Assembly: GCF_900660675.1 (NCBI RefSeq)
Contig: NZ_LR215039.1
Coordinates: 186,001 to 250,000 of the forward strand
Direction of reading: 5' to 3'
Length of the DNA: 64,000 bases
DNA from: Mycoplasmopsis columboralis
GTDB taxonomy: Bacteria; Bacillota_I; Bacilli_A; Mycoplasmatales; Metamycoplasmataceae
A model generated the notes under the pieces. It made no database searches, was not told the DNA's origin, and saw only the letters and a program-made list of their open reading frames with translations. How positions within the stretch are numbered: position 1 is the first letter of the stretch; the number at the start of each line of letters is the position of its first letter. A program made the position numbers and the translations under genes. This document shows, in pieces, positions 34,947-46,774 of the stretch.

Positions 34947-34960
34947 AAAACTAGATATAT
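34947..34960 (-). repeat. 3' arm of the 16S processing stem
   Basis: AAAACTAGATATAT on the plus strand is the reverse complement of 36580-36593 upstream of 16S, so the two can pair in the precursor. Confidence 0.65.
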
Positions 34961-35050
34961 CATTGGACTACTTCAATGTACATGACCAAATGTTAATAAT
35001 AGTCTTAAGGTAAAAGTTAGTTAATTAATTAACTAATAATTGTACTCCGT

Positions 35051-36558
<1,508 letters not shown>

Positions 36559-36579
36559 ATTGACTGTCATGTATTTTGT

Positions 36580-36593
36580 ATATATCTAGTTTT
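36580..36593 (-). repeat. 5' arm of the 16S processing stem
   Basis: Fourteen bases complementary to 34947-34960, just upstream of the mature 16S 5' end. Confidence 0.65.
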
Positions 36594-36624
36594 CAAAGAA
36601 CTTTAGTGCATATTTGCATTAACT

Positions 36625-36630
36625 ATTATA
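36625..36630 (-). promoter_or_regulatory. -10 box of the rRNA operon
   Basis: TATAAT on the minus strand about 67 bases upstream of the 16S 5' end, with a T-rich TTTTTG 17 bases before it as a weak -35. Confidence 0.55.
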
Positions 36631-36794
36631 CATACTTACAAAAAATTCAAAAAGATTTTTTTATTTTTATTTAATAAAATCATTTAAATATTGTTAGCAT
36701 GATTATAAAGTCTGAACTAATTATATTATGAATAAGAAATTTCAAAAATTAATTTTTTTCATTTTGTTTTTAGGTATAATTATTTAGCAATTAG

Positions 36795-36879
36795 GCCCGA
36801 GTGGTGAAATTGGCAGACACGCTAGACTAAGGATCTAGTGGAGCAATCCGTGCAGGTTCAAATCCTGTCTTGGGCACCA
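36795..36879 (+). tRNA. tRNA-Leu (anticodon AAG)
   Basis: Full cloverleaf with long variable arm. Acceptor GCCCGAG / CTTGGGC, anticodon stem CTAGA / TCTAG around loop CTAAGGA, variable arm TGG..CCG, T arm GCAGG-TTCAAAT-CCTGT, CCA encoded. With T33 the anticodon reads AAG, so A34 would need conversion to inosine or would read CUN codons unmodified. Confidence 0.93.
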
Positions 36880-36900
36880 TATCATTTATTTGATCATTTA

Positions 36901-36922
36901 AAAACGCTAATGCGTTTTTTTT
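36901..36922 (+). terminator. tRNA-Leu terminator
   Basis: AAAACGC, loop TAAT, GCGTTTT followed by more T. The -10 box of the next gene begins 2 bases later. Confidence 0.75.
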
Positions 36923-36923
36923 A

Positions 36924-36929
36924 TATAAT
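36924..36929 (+). promoter_or_regulatory. -10 box of the six-helix membrane protein gene, leaderless type
   Basis: TATAAT ends 8 bases before the ATG at 36938 and no ribosome-binding site is present. Confidence 0.55.
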
Positions 36930-36937
36930 TAGCACAA

Positions 36938-37804
36938 ATGCACAAAAGTATCAGCGCAATTTTACGAAAATATTACAAATTTAGCTTATTAGATTGAACC
37001 ACATATATTATTGGGGTTCTTTTAATTATTAACGCTGCTACTTTAACGGTTCTAGAATGGTATTACAAATCATTAGAAGAAGTTGAAATTTACAAAGAAT
37101 TACAATACTTACTTGATGCATATAAAGGTACCTTCACTGATGAAGTTAAAAATTTAATTTACCCTAATGCTACTCAAAGTTTTTGAGGAGGCTCAACATA
37201 TTGATTTACTTTCATGACCAACGTGTATTTAGCCATTACTTTAGCGGTGTTTCCATTTCATAAACAATCTAAAAAAGCTCAAGTAATGTTTTTTGCTGCT
37301 ATTGTGTACATCACTATTACTTTTTCAATGTATTGACTATCAATTGCTCTTGATCCAAATGAATTTACCAAATTAAGTTTATTTGCCAAAATTAAATCAA
37401 TTATTTTTCATGCAGTAACCCCTTTTATTGCAATGGTGCTAATTACTCTAACTCGTAAACATTTAAGAATTGATAATGTTAATATTTGAGCCTTAATTAT
37501 TTTTCCTTTCTTTTATTATTTATTTACTTTAACCATTTACTTTATTGGTTATAAATACAAACAAAACTTTGGTGGAAGTGAAATTGATCGTGGAATTGTT
37601 ATTTATGTTCCGGTATCATTTTACCAACCTCTAGGTTACCAAGGACAAAGCGTCTATTTAATTGTTATTTTCAATATTATTTTATTTTTAATGGCAGTGT
37701 TAACTGCTCCTATTATTGGATTTATTTATCGAAGAGTTTTAAGAATTCGAAAAACAGGTCAAAAATCACTTCCTAAATTAGTTTATCGTCGTTTAATAAA
37801 ATAA
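36938..37804 (+). CDS. Six-helix membrane protein, Pr6Pr/AIG1-like
   Basis: 288 aa with many in-frame TGA (Trp). About six membrane helices. The pattern WFTFMTNVYLAI, later SIIFHAVTPFIAM and ALIIFPFFYYLF follows the Pr6Pr/AIG1 group, where an FT..SN motif and an H..xP motif are conserved; in the AIG1/ADTRP enzymes the Thr and His are catalytic for hydrolysis of fatty-acid esters. It may also be what older annotation calls DUF1600. The function here is unknown. It is monocistronic and converges on the PI-PLC-like gene. Confidence 0.75.
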
Positions 37805-37832
37805 CAGCACTTAAAAATAAGGTGCTGTTATT
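37800..37832. terminator. Bidirectional terminator with stop codons in its arms
   Basis: Stem AATAACAGCAC / GTGCTGTTATT (11 bp, 37800-37810 and 37822-37832). The TAA of the plus-strand gene lies in the left arm and the TAA of the minus-strand gene in the right arm. Confidence 0.85.
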
Positions 37833-40800
37833 TTGATCTTTTCATATAAATGATAATTATTACAATAAGAGGAATAATTAACAATAAAGTCAGTAATCAT
37901 AAATATTTTAAATTGCTTTGAGCAGGCTCAACCTTTTCTAAAGGATTAGTTGAGTTTTCTTGAGAATCATCATTTTGATTTGATATTGGTTTGGTTTCTT
38001 CAACTATAGGTTGAGTTGATGGGTTTTGTTCTAAAGATTCATTTGATGAATTATTTGTTTGTGAACTATCAGTATTGCTATTTGTGTTGTTTGTTTCTTT
38101 AGGATTGTCAGCTTTATTTTGATCTAATTGAGGGTCTTTTGGACTTGAAATAGGAGTGTTCTTGGTAATGATAATTGGTTGTTCTTGTTTATTTTCATTT
38201 TCGTTTTTATCTGAATTGTCAACTGTAGAATCTTGGGCATCTGCATTTTTGACGTTTTTGGTATCTTCTGAATTACTATTTGAAGAATTATTATTATCAT
38301 TATTTACATCATTTTCATCACTTGTAACAGGATCAGAATCTTGTTTTGGTAAATCAGACTCATTTTCATTTTGGTCTAAAGAAGTATCCTTTGACTGTGA
38401 TACTTCTTCATTAGATGAACCTATTTGATTTGAAATATCGTTGTTGTCTTTGGTGTTAGTTTGATTTTCGCTTACTGAATTATCATCTTGTGTTTCTTTG
38501 TTTAATCCGCTGATGATAATTTCATCACTAAAATCAGTTGAATCAATTTTATACCTTGATAAAACACCTAAATTTGAAGAAATTTTAAATTTATAAGTTA
38601 AAGTTCCTTTGGTATTGTCTAAGTTAATAATATCTAATAAATCATCCCTAACAATAACTTGTTCTTCGGCAAAAAAATCATTTAACATTAATAATAAGTC
38701 GCTTTTTGAAACTTCAGATGGTAACTTATTTTTATCCTCAAGTTCAATTTCGCTGCTATCAAATATACGCATTATAAAATTTATTCTTTGTAATTCAGTT
38801 CTAAAACCTGATAATAAATTTGTATATGCTTTACTTGAGACAATATCCTTATTTAAAGCTGCTAATTTAAACGAAATTGACAAACGACCTCTTACATCAT
38901 TAATTTCAGTGATTTGACCAAATTCTAAATCTACAACTTTTGCGTTAAGTTCTTCAAAAACTAACTCACTTGTATCATTATGTGTACGAACCTTTGAAGT
39001 ATATAATTGATTGTTTCAAGTAATTTGAACTTGTAACTTAGTTAAGTCTAAATTAACTTTATCTAAAAATAATTGATAAGTATTTGCATTTTTATAACTT
39101 ACTGAGGTGATTGAATCTATATAATCATTTAGTCGATCTTGACTTTGTTTATCTTGAGCAATTTTTTCATCTCTTAGAACACTTAATGATTCAATAATTG
39201 AATTTAAAGAATTTACTGTTTGAGTTACTTGGTTTTTGATTGTCTCAATTGTTACAACAACTGATGTTTTACCTAAATTCAAAAATAATTCTTTTAATGA
39301 TTCAATCAAATTCTTTAATTGAGTTTGCGGTTGTTCGTAATTAACTTGTAATTGATCTAATTGCAATTGTGAAACTTTATTTGCAAAACGTTCTACGAAA
39401 TTATAAGTATTTAAAGATAAATAATTAAGATATTCTAGTTTGTTACTTTGAGCATCAAAGTAATTTTGCAGGTTTTCAAACGCGTTTGAATTATATGGTT
39501 GTTGCAATAAAGTATTTAATTGATTTATTGAATCAGCTTTAAATAAATTAGTTGTAACTTCACTAGTAAGATTGCTAAAAACTGCTTCAGTATTAGTTTT
39601 AAATGCTGATAAATTACTTAAAAAACTTTTATAAGAACGCTGAAAAGCGTTAAGCAAATTACTCTTATTAGTTACATCAATTAAAGTTGTGTCATACCAA
39701 GTATTGATTTGTTGATTTCTTGGTACGTTTCAATAACGCTGAGCTTGTTGTTTTAAATCCTCATATCAACGTTTTACTAAAGTATCCATTGAATTATTTG
39801 ATTGATATAAAGGAAGTTGAGAATCAATTAAATCAATTAAGCGTTGGTGTTTTTGATCAATTAATGCATTTCTTTGCACTGTGGAAACACTTTGAAGTTC
39901 ATTATATTTGCGAGATTCTTTGAAATAAAAGTTTGTTGGAGTGTTTTTATAAAATTTAAAAGTAAGTTCATCAGATAAGGTAAAGTAATTGTTTAAATCT
40001 ACCCTCAAAGAATCAGAAGTAATAACTTTAGTTTCGACTAAAGAATCGTTTTTATACACTTCAACCGTAAAATCTTTCATTGGTTGACTAAGTGTTAAAT
40101 AATTAGTAAAATCTTGAACATTTACTTGGGGAGCTTGAGTTTTTCACTCTCCTAAGATTCCTCTTCTTAAAGATTTATTTGTGTAATAAAAGTTTTGTCT
40201 AACAATGTTTAAAACAATTGAATCTCCTGCATAATCTAGAGGCACAATCCCAAAATGATGTCAAACATTTTGGTTATCTCTCATTAAAGTTAAAATTCTT
40301 GGATTAACTTCTTTTGCTGCACTTCAAGGTTGTGAACCTCCATGAGCAAGTGATGTGAAATTAATAAAAATGCTATCGTTGTTTGCGTTTTGTTCAGCAA
40401 AATTATTAGCCACATCAGTAATGCTATTTTGCATTAATTCTCAATATCTAATTTTTTCATTAGGCGGGTTGTCATACTGATCTTGTCAAACTAAATTATT
40501 TCTCCCATTTACAAAAATTCCATATTTTTGATCACTAAAAATTTTGTGGTGTCAATGATTTATAATGAAGATTTTCCCCCTAAGTTCATTTAGTGTAGGA
40601 TTTGCACGAGAAGAATTTAAAGTGTTTCTTCACAAAATTGAAGAATGTTTTTCAAGCATTGTTCTCAACTTATTAGCTATTACTTGATTTTGTTGAGTAT
40701 TATTTACATCTATATTTTCATCCTTCATTCTAATAACAATTGTTTCTGATGGATGTTGAGCAAAAAAGGTCTTTGCTTTTTCAAAAAACTGTTCCAAACG

Positions 40801-41190
40801 CAAATTTGAATATGCTGCTCCATGAACTAAATGCAAATCTGAATTGGCTCTTAAATCAAAGAAACGCATTCCTTGCTTAAATTGAGTCTCAATATCTAAA
40901 TGTTGTGTTTTGGCTCAAGCTTGACCAAAAACTCATGAAATTCCAGTTCCTGAAAACATAGCGCTATCATGAGTTCCTGGAATACTTAATTCCGAAAGTC
41001 TTTTGTTGCCATCAACATCTTCCATTCAATTATTTAATCTTAAGTTAGTTACTCCTGTATCGCTATAAGCTTTGTCAGTATCATAGTAATAAACCGCTTG
41101 TGCTACAATGGCACTACTAGCAAAAATTGCACTACCAGCAGATAGAGCTCCTATTAACAAAAACTTACGTGATAACTTCTTTTTAGACAT
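37828..41190 (-). CDS. Surface protein with PI-PLC X domain and C-terminal membrane anchor, 1,120 aa
   Basis: Joined through many TGA codons. An N-terminal export signal or anchor (about 8-33) is followed by a phosphatidylinositol-specific phospholipase C domain of the bacterial type: SIPGTHDSAMF (His74), MRFFDLRAN (Asp112, Arg114), HLVHGAAYS (His123), SETIVIRMKDE and KIFIINHWH. Both catalytic His are present, so a working cyclic-phosphodiester-forming lipase is plausible. Next come a beta-rich part, a coiled coil (about 480-720), a Lipoprotein_17-like module with SGFRTELQRIN and LPSEV (about 794-880), about 180 residues of Ser/Asn/Asp-rich linker, and a final membrane helix with a KRSK tail. 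It is therefore displayed on the cell surface. No ribosome-binding site; the mRNA is probably leaderless. Confidence 0.85.
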
Positions 41191-41198
41191 ATTAAAAT

Positions 41199-41204
41199 AT
41201 TATA
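41199..41204 (-). promoter_or_regulatory. -10 box of the PI-PLC-like gene, leaderless type
   Basis: TATAAT on the minus strand, 8 bases before the ATG at 41190; no Shine-Dalgarno sequence. Confidence 0.6.
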
Positions 41205-41300
41205 AAATATTTTCATTTTTCAAAAAATATTTTATATTAAATTAATTATTTTAAAGAACTGTAAAATGTGAAAATTAAGTTATTTTAAATAAAAAAAGAA

Positions 41301-41322
41301 ATAAAAAAGCAACTATTGTTGC
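41301..41322 (-). terminator. Terminator of the tRNA-Cys/tRNA-Arg unit
   Basis: On the minus strand GCAAC, loop AATA, GTTGC, then T6; it begins 20 bases after the tRNA-Arg 3' end. Confidence 0.75.
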
Positions 41323-41341
41323 ATTTGGTCACTATGTGATA

Positions 41342-41418
41342 TGGCGCGCCCGGCAGGAGTCGAACCCGCAACCTTTAGGGCCGTAACCTAACACTCTGTC
41401 CAGTTGAGCTACGGGCGC
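41342..41418 (-). tRNA. tRNA-Arg (anticodon ACG)
   Basis: Acceptor GCGCCCG / CGGGCGC, anticodon stem TTAGG / CCTAA around loop TTACGGC, T arm GCGGG-TTCGACT-CCTGC, CCA encoded. It reads CGN codons after A34 modification. Confidence 0.95.
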
Positions 41419-41422
41419 ATCA

Positions 41423-41497
41423 TGGAGGCACCAACGGGACTCGAACCCGTAATCAGAGTTTTGCAGACTCGTGCCTTGGCCGTTTGGCTATGGTGCC
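41423..41497 (-). tRNA. tRNA-Cys (anticodon GCA)
   Basis: Acceptor GGCACCA / TGGTGCC, anticodon loop CTGCAAA, T arm ACGGG-TTCGAGT-CCCGT, CCA encoded. It lies 4 bases before tRNA-Arg on the same strand. Confidence 0.95.
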
Positions 41498-41561
41498 GAA
41501 TAGCCAATTTATTGATTGCTAGATTATTATACCAAAAAATAATATTCTTGAATATAAAAAA

Positions 41562-41584
41562 CAAAAAATCACCCTGAGGTGATT
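41562..41584 (-). terminator. Terminator of the large lipoprotein gene
   Basis: On the minus strand AATCACC, loop TCA, GGGTGATT followed by T, 14 bases after the stop. Confidence 0.8.
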
Positions 41585-41598
41585 AAATATAAATTTTA

Positions 41599-43977
41599 TT
41601 AGTTTGTTGAAGCTGCAGGAGCTGGAGTTTCTGTTGAACTTGATTCACTATTTGCGGTTTCTGCTGCAGGAGCTGGAGCAGGACTTGGTGTAGTTGTTTC
41701 TGAATTTTCAGTTGTTGCAGAAGGTTCGGCTGTAGCTTCACTTGAATTTGAAGAAGATTCTGTTGATGTATCTGTTGCGTTTACATCATTTGTTTTTGAT
41801 TTGTATGCTTTAACTGCATCAGCATATGATTTATATAATTCATGTCATCTAGTTTTCATAGATTCTGAGTAGAATCAAATTCTGTCAATTGCGGTTTTAA
41901 GAGTAATTAAAGTATCATATCCTAAGTTATCTGCAGGATTAAGTTCAGTTTTAATAGCTGGACCAACAATATTTACATAAGCTCTTGCTAATTCATCTTG
42001 AGCTTCTTGCTGTTCTTCTACATTAATATCTTTGTTTTTATAAAGAGCTAAAAGAGCATATCTTACAGCACTTGCATCTTTAAGAGCTGCTTGAACTGCG
42101 GGATCATTAATATCTGCATTATCAGCAACTAAGTCAAGGAAGTCGTCTTGTTCATCTTCAAACGCTTTTTTGTTGTTAATTACAATTTGTTTTCTTGCAT
42201 TTTGTTCAGCATCTCTAAGATCTTTAATAGCTGCATCATATTTTTCTTTAGTTTTATCGTATCCAGTTTCTGCGTTATCAAAGTTTGTGTCAAAAGCCAT
42301 TAATTTATCCAAGTTGTCTGCTGCTTTAAGTTCAGTTAATAACTCTTGAGATTTTTTGTATAAATCTTTAACATCATTAAGATCTTTTGCAAGTCTTTCG
42401 GCATTATATGGATCGACAGTAAAGTGTTTTCCGTATTGTTCATTTAATTTTGCTGCATTTTCTTCACCGTTTACATCACCTGTGTAAGGCATTAATTTTT
42501 TAACTTTGTCAGTAATTGTTTGAAGTTTTAACAATGTTGCTTCAAATGTTTTGTAAAGCGCATCAAATCTGTCTAAGTTTGTAATAATTAAGAATGTATT
42601 TGTTTTTTCAGCATTTGCTTGAGTTTCGTAGTAACCAAACTCTGAAACCGTTGCGTAAAGATCATATTTAGCACCTTGGTTTTCAGAAATAGATGTAACA
42701 AGTTGATCGTAGTAAACATCTAATTTTAATTTATCTTTTGCAAGGGCTTCCATTCCAAGGTTTTTAAATAAATCATTGTATCTATATGATTTATATTTAC
42801 TAATTCTTTCTTGAACTAATGGTTTTAAAGTTTCAGTTGTTTTTTTGTTTTCGTATGAAGCTGAAAGTCTATTAATGTTGTAATCGAAGTTTAAATCGTA
42901 TACTTTTGTAAGAATCGCGTTGTACGCATCTACTTTTGTTTTTAATTCTGATAGATCTGCAGCATTGTACTCTTCAACTGTTTTAGCATTTACATATGAA
43001 GCTTTTGATGAAATATATCCGTGAAACTCAGAAACAACTTGCATGTCAGCATTTTCTTGTTCTAATGTATATTTATCATTTCTTGCGTTTTCAGCATTGT
43101 AAACACCAGCAATAAGTTGTCTAAGTGAATTAACTTGTTTTGAACCATCTGAATCTTTTGAAACTAAAGCTACATAACGTTTAAGAAGTAACATATCTGC
43201 ACGTTTTGCTGCATCTAAAGCTGTATATTCTTGATCAAATGCTACTTGTTTTTTAACTTCGTTGTATTGATTTGCTGATCTAACAAGATCCATAACGATT
43301 GATTTTTGTGCTTCTTCACTAGCTGAAACTTTTGCATATTCAGCATCTGCTGATGTTTTAATTTCATTAGCTTTATTTGATAATCCTGTTAATGATGCGA
43401 CTTCATTTTTTAAAGCTTCCACTTTAGTTTTAACCGCAGTAAGATCATCAGAAACAAGTAATGAAGTAGCAGCTGAATCAAATTCTGTAAGTCCTGAAAG
43501 AGCTTTTAAAGCTTCATTAGCTTTCATTTCTTTTTCAACAAATGCATCAAATCCGTAGAAGTTGTATTGTTCTTGAACTTGAACTTCCATGTTTTCGTCT
43601 TGAGTAGCAAGATAATTCATGAATTGAAGTAATACATTAACGTTTGAAAGATATTTGTTTTTATCTTCAGCTTCAGAAAGTTTGTCTACTAATGCATTTA
43701 ATTGTGTTACTTCAGTTGAATCAGAAGCGGTGAATTTTTTAGCAAAAGCAACAAGTTTTTTGAATCTGTTTACTGTTTGTCTTTGTGCATCAGTTAAATT
43801 GTTTAATACAACATCATCATGTTCATCAGCAGTTGCTTTAACAGTGGTTGTTGCACTAACTGTTGTAGTATTTGATGAAGATTTAGTTTCTTCTTTTGCA
43901 GTATTACATGCAGCAGCCATTAAAGGTAAAGCACCTAATGAAAGTGATACTACAAAAAGTTTCTTATTGAATTTCAT
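41599..43977 (-). CDS. Large lipoprotein, 792 aa, with Pro/Ala/Ser/Thr-rich C-terminal tail
   Basis: The N-terminus MKFNKKLFVVSLSLGALPLM leads to AAAC, with lipidated Cys24, so the protein is anchored on the outer face of the membrane. A Ser/Thr-rich linker and then about 650 residues of largely helical sequence follow, rich in Ala, Lys, Asp and Glu. The last about 70 residues are low complexity, with SSSNSSEATAEPS and PSPAPAPAAET. TGA codons are few and all near the C-terminus. No enzyme motif is seen. The ribosome-binding site AGGAG precedes ATG. It is likely a variable surface antigen; partner unknown. Confidence 0.88.
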
Positions 43978-44052
43978 AATGAATCTCCTATTTATTGATT
44001 TATATGTTTAAAATTATAGCATTATTTTTAAATAATTTCCGCGATAAATTTA

Positions 44053-44090
44053 ATAAAAAAACCACTAAAAATGAAGTATTTTTTAGTGGT
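44053..44090 (-). terminator. Terminator of the nadE-yebC-ZIP operon
   Basis: Long stem AACCACTAAAAA / TTTTTAGTGGTT (44059-44070 and about 44079-44090) followed by a T run on the minus strand. Confidence 0.85.
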
Positions 44091-44108
44091 TCAAAGTGAA
44101 AAAATGTT

Positions 44109-45146
44109 TTATCTATGAGTGTGTATTGAGAGTAAAATAACTGCAAAAATCACTCCTAAAAACAACATAACAATTACTGAAAATCAGCGGTTTTTATCCA
44201 TGTTGTGGTGATAAAATTCTGGGAAAAATTCAACCAGTGAGGTAAATAAGAAAATACCACCAATAAATGCATAAATAAAGGATCTAAGTTCTCAAATTCC
44301 GCTAATAAAATCACCAGCAAAGGCACCAATAAGCATAAATGGCAAGAATAAAAACAATCCTAAAAGCGATATAAATAGCGAGCTTCATTTTGAAAATCCG
44401 CTATCTCTAAGCCGATAATAAAAAACAATTTCTTCTGGAATTAGGTGCAAAATTAAACTAAGTAAAAACACAAAAGAAAGTGAATTGGTTTGATTATTTA
44501 GCATTAAATTAATGTTGTATCCTAAAAGCAAACCTTCAGGAATACGATGAGTGAGCAGCAAAATCAAAGCAATTACTTTTAATTTGGCTTCCACTTTGTC
44601 AGTTAAAGTTTTTTCAATTACAACAGCATTATCTTGGGAGTTAAAAATGTGATCAGGGTGCTCATGAGTGTGTTTATGACCACTTTCATCTGAATGTTCA
44701 TGCACAAAAACTCTTAGTTTTTTGTTTCCCATTAATTTTTTATTAATTTGATATGAAATAACGTACTTAATAAAGAAAGCCGATAAAATCCCAAAAATAA
44801 CTCCACCACCAACAAGTAAGATGTTATAAGCGTATACATACAACTCACGATGTTGTCAATTAAAAGGAATTGCTAAAGCATTTGAAGAAGTAGATGATAT
44901 TTCAAGTGACTCTCGCATGAATCCAAAAGTGGACATGACAATAAAAAATCCAGTGGTAAAAGCATATAAATATACTTTTGATCGGTTGCTTAATTTATTT
45001 TTAAGCAAAGGAAAAAATACCGATATCACCACTGGAATCAGTAATAAAATCAGTAAGAAAATCAAAACAATTATGAATTTAGCTGCGCCAGAATTACCTG
45101 TTAAAATTCATAAATTGGTATAAAGTTGATTTAAAAATTCATTCAT
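44109..45146 (-). CDS. ZIP family metal transporter
   Basis: 345 aa, eight membrane helices, imports Zn2+ or a related divalent ion. A cytoplasmic His-rich loop contains VHEHSDESGHKHTHEHPDH. Helix 4 has the signature HRIPEGLLLGYNI and helix 5 has LHLIPEEIVFYY, the ZIP metal-binding pairs. Its ATG overlaps the yebC stop by one base (TAATG), so it is translated with yebC and nadE. In-frame TGA codons supply Trp (GFSKWSSLF; GIWELRSF). Confidence 0.9.
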
Positions 45147-45880
45147 TATTCGTTAACTTCTATGTTGTGATATACATCTTGCACATCATCATCTTCTTTA
45201 AGTTTGTCAACAAATTCTAAAAGTTTTTGTTGTTTTTCTGCATCATATTCAACATACATATTTGGTAAATATGTTACTTCACATTGAATAAAATCATTAA
45301 TTGAAAGATTTTCTTCTAAAGCGTTTTTAAGAGCACTAAAGTCTTCTGGAAGTGAAGTAATAACATATGAAGATTCTTCAGTTTCAATGTTATCTGCACC
45401 ATTTTCAAGAGCAATCATCATTAAAGTATCTTCATCTACTAAAGCTTTATCAATTTCAATAATCCCTTTTTTATCAAAAGCAAAAGGTACTTGTCCGGTT
45501 TTTCCTAAAGTAGCATTTTGCTTGTTAAAGTATGATTGAATATTTGATTTAACTCTGTTTAAATTATCTGATAAAGTTACAACAATAAAAGTAGCTCCTC
45601 CTGAAACAGTAGCATTAAACACAGTTTCCACAAATGATGAAGCTCCTTTATCTCCACGAGCTTTAGCAATTGCTCTTTCAATGTTATCTTTAGGCATGTT
45701 TTTACTTCTAGCTTTTGAAATAGCAAGTTTTAATGCTGGGTTTTTATCTGGATCAGCTCCTCCAGCTCCTGAAGCTGCAACAAAAATTTCCTTTGAAAGT
45801 TTTTGGAAAATCTTTCCTCTTGCTGCATCTTGTGCGTTTTTACGGTGTGCAATATTTGCTGAGTGTGAATGTCCGGCCAT
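45146..45880 (-). CDS. YebC/PmpR family protein
   Basis: 244 aa, the normal length, starting MAGHSHSANIAHRKNAQDAA and containing GAGGADPDKNPALKLAISKA. The family was annotated as transcriptional regulators; some members act on translation of proline-rich stretches. There are no TGA codons. Ribosome-binding site GGAGAAATATT before ATG. It sits between nadE and the ZIP gene. Confidence 0.95.
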   Translation of the reverse strand: MAGHSHSANIAHRKNAQDAARGKIFQKLSKEIFVAASGAGGADPDKNPALKLAISKARSKNMPKDNIERAIAKARGDKGASSFVETVFNATVSGGATFIVVTLSDNLNRVKSNIQSYFNKQNATLGKTGQVPFAFDKKGIIEIDKALVDEDTLMMIALENGADNIETEESSYVITSLPEDFSALKNALEENLSINDFIQCEVTYLPNMYVEYDAEKQQKLLEFVDKLKEDDDVQDVYHNIEVNE

Positions 45881-45890
45881 AATATTTCTC

Positions 45891-46682
45891 CTATTTTACA
45901 TTTACTGGGGTATAAATACGATCTCTTTTGTGTTGAGAGTTTTTATGTAATTGCTCAATTTTAGCAATTACTTTATCACTTAATACTTCTTTGAGTTTTT
46001 TAGGTTCATTTAAGTGATTTAAATAAAAATCAAGCTGTGCATATGAAAATCCAAGCTCTTGCTCATCAGTTTGTCCTTCTCAAAGACCTGCTGAAGGATC
46101 TTTTTTAATAATGCTTTCAGGCACTCCAACAAGCGAAGCTAAATAAGCTACTTCCCCTTTGGTTAATTTAGAAATAGGGAGTAAATCAGCTCCTCCATCT
46201 CCGAATTTAGTGAAGTATCCAACAAAAACTTCATCCGCATTATCAGTTCCAAGCACAAGTGAATTATTTTCTTGAGCTATTGCATATAATGTAGTCATTC
46301 TCAAACGTGGTTTTATATTTGCCACAGCTAAAGGATTGCTTACTTGCAATTCTTGAGTAATGCTTTCAAAAGTTTTGGTTAAATCTTTAACCATAAATTT
46401 TGAATTGGTAGCTATTTCAAGTTCTTTGATGTGATTTAAGTCACTTTGAGTCATTTTAATTACTGGCATGACCACACCAATGGCTTTAGCGCCAAAAACA
46501 CGTTTTGCAATAGCAAAAACCAACGATGAATCTATTCCACTACTAATTCCAACAACAACTCCTTGCGCATGAGCTTTGGCGACTTTGTTTTTGAGAAATC
46601 GCTCAATTGTTGCTAGATATTTTAAAGCTGTTTCTTTATTGTAAATTGCTTTGTTATTTTGATACGAAGTTATTTTGCTCAT
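45891..46682 (-). CDS. nadE: NH3-dependent NAD+ synthetase
   Basis: 263 aa; amidates nicotinate adenine dinucleotide in an ATP-dependent reaction. The ATP pyrophosphatase loop is GISSGIDSSLVFA; further motifs are LVLGTDNADEVFVGYFTKFG, GGADLLPISKLTKGEV and the end DPSAGLWEGQTDEQELGFSY with Trp from TGA. An AGGA sequence precedes the ATG. First of three genes in one operon with yebC and the ZIP transporter. It depends on imported nicotinate or nicotinamide. Confidence 0.96.
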
Positions 46683-46774
46683 AATTTTCCTATATACATA
46701 TTAATTTTTATTTATTTTATCACAAAATAATTATATTACTAATAAGTAATATATACATTAACAAAAAATGCAGA

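Noticed and set aside
41599-41870. Separate low-complexity gene after the lipoprotein
   Set aside because: The Pro/Ala/Ser-rich part is in frame with the lipoprotein after TGA-coded Trp, so it is its C-terminal tail.
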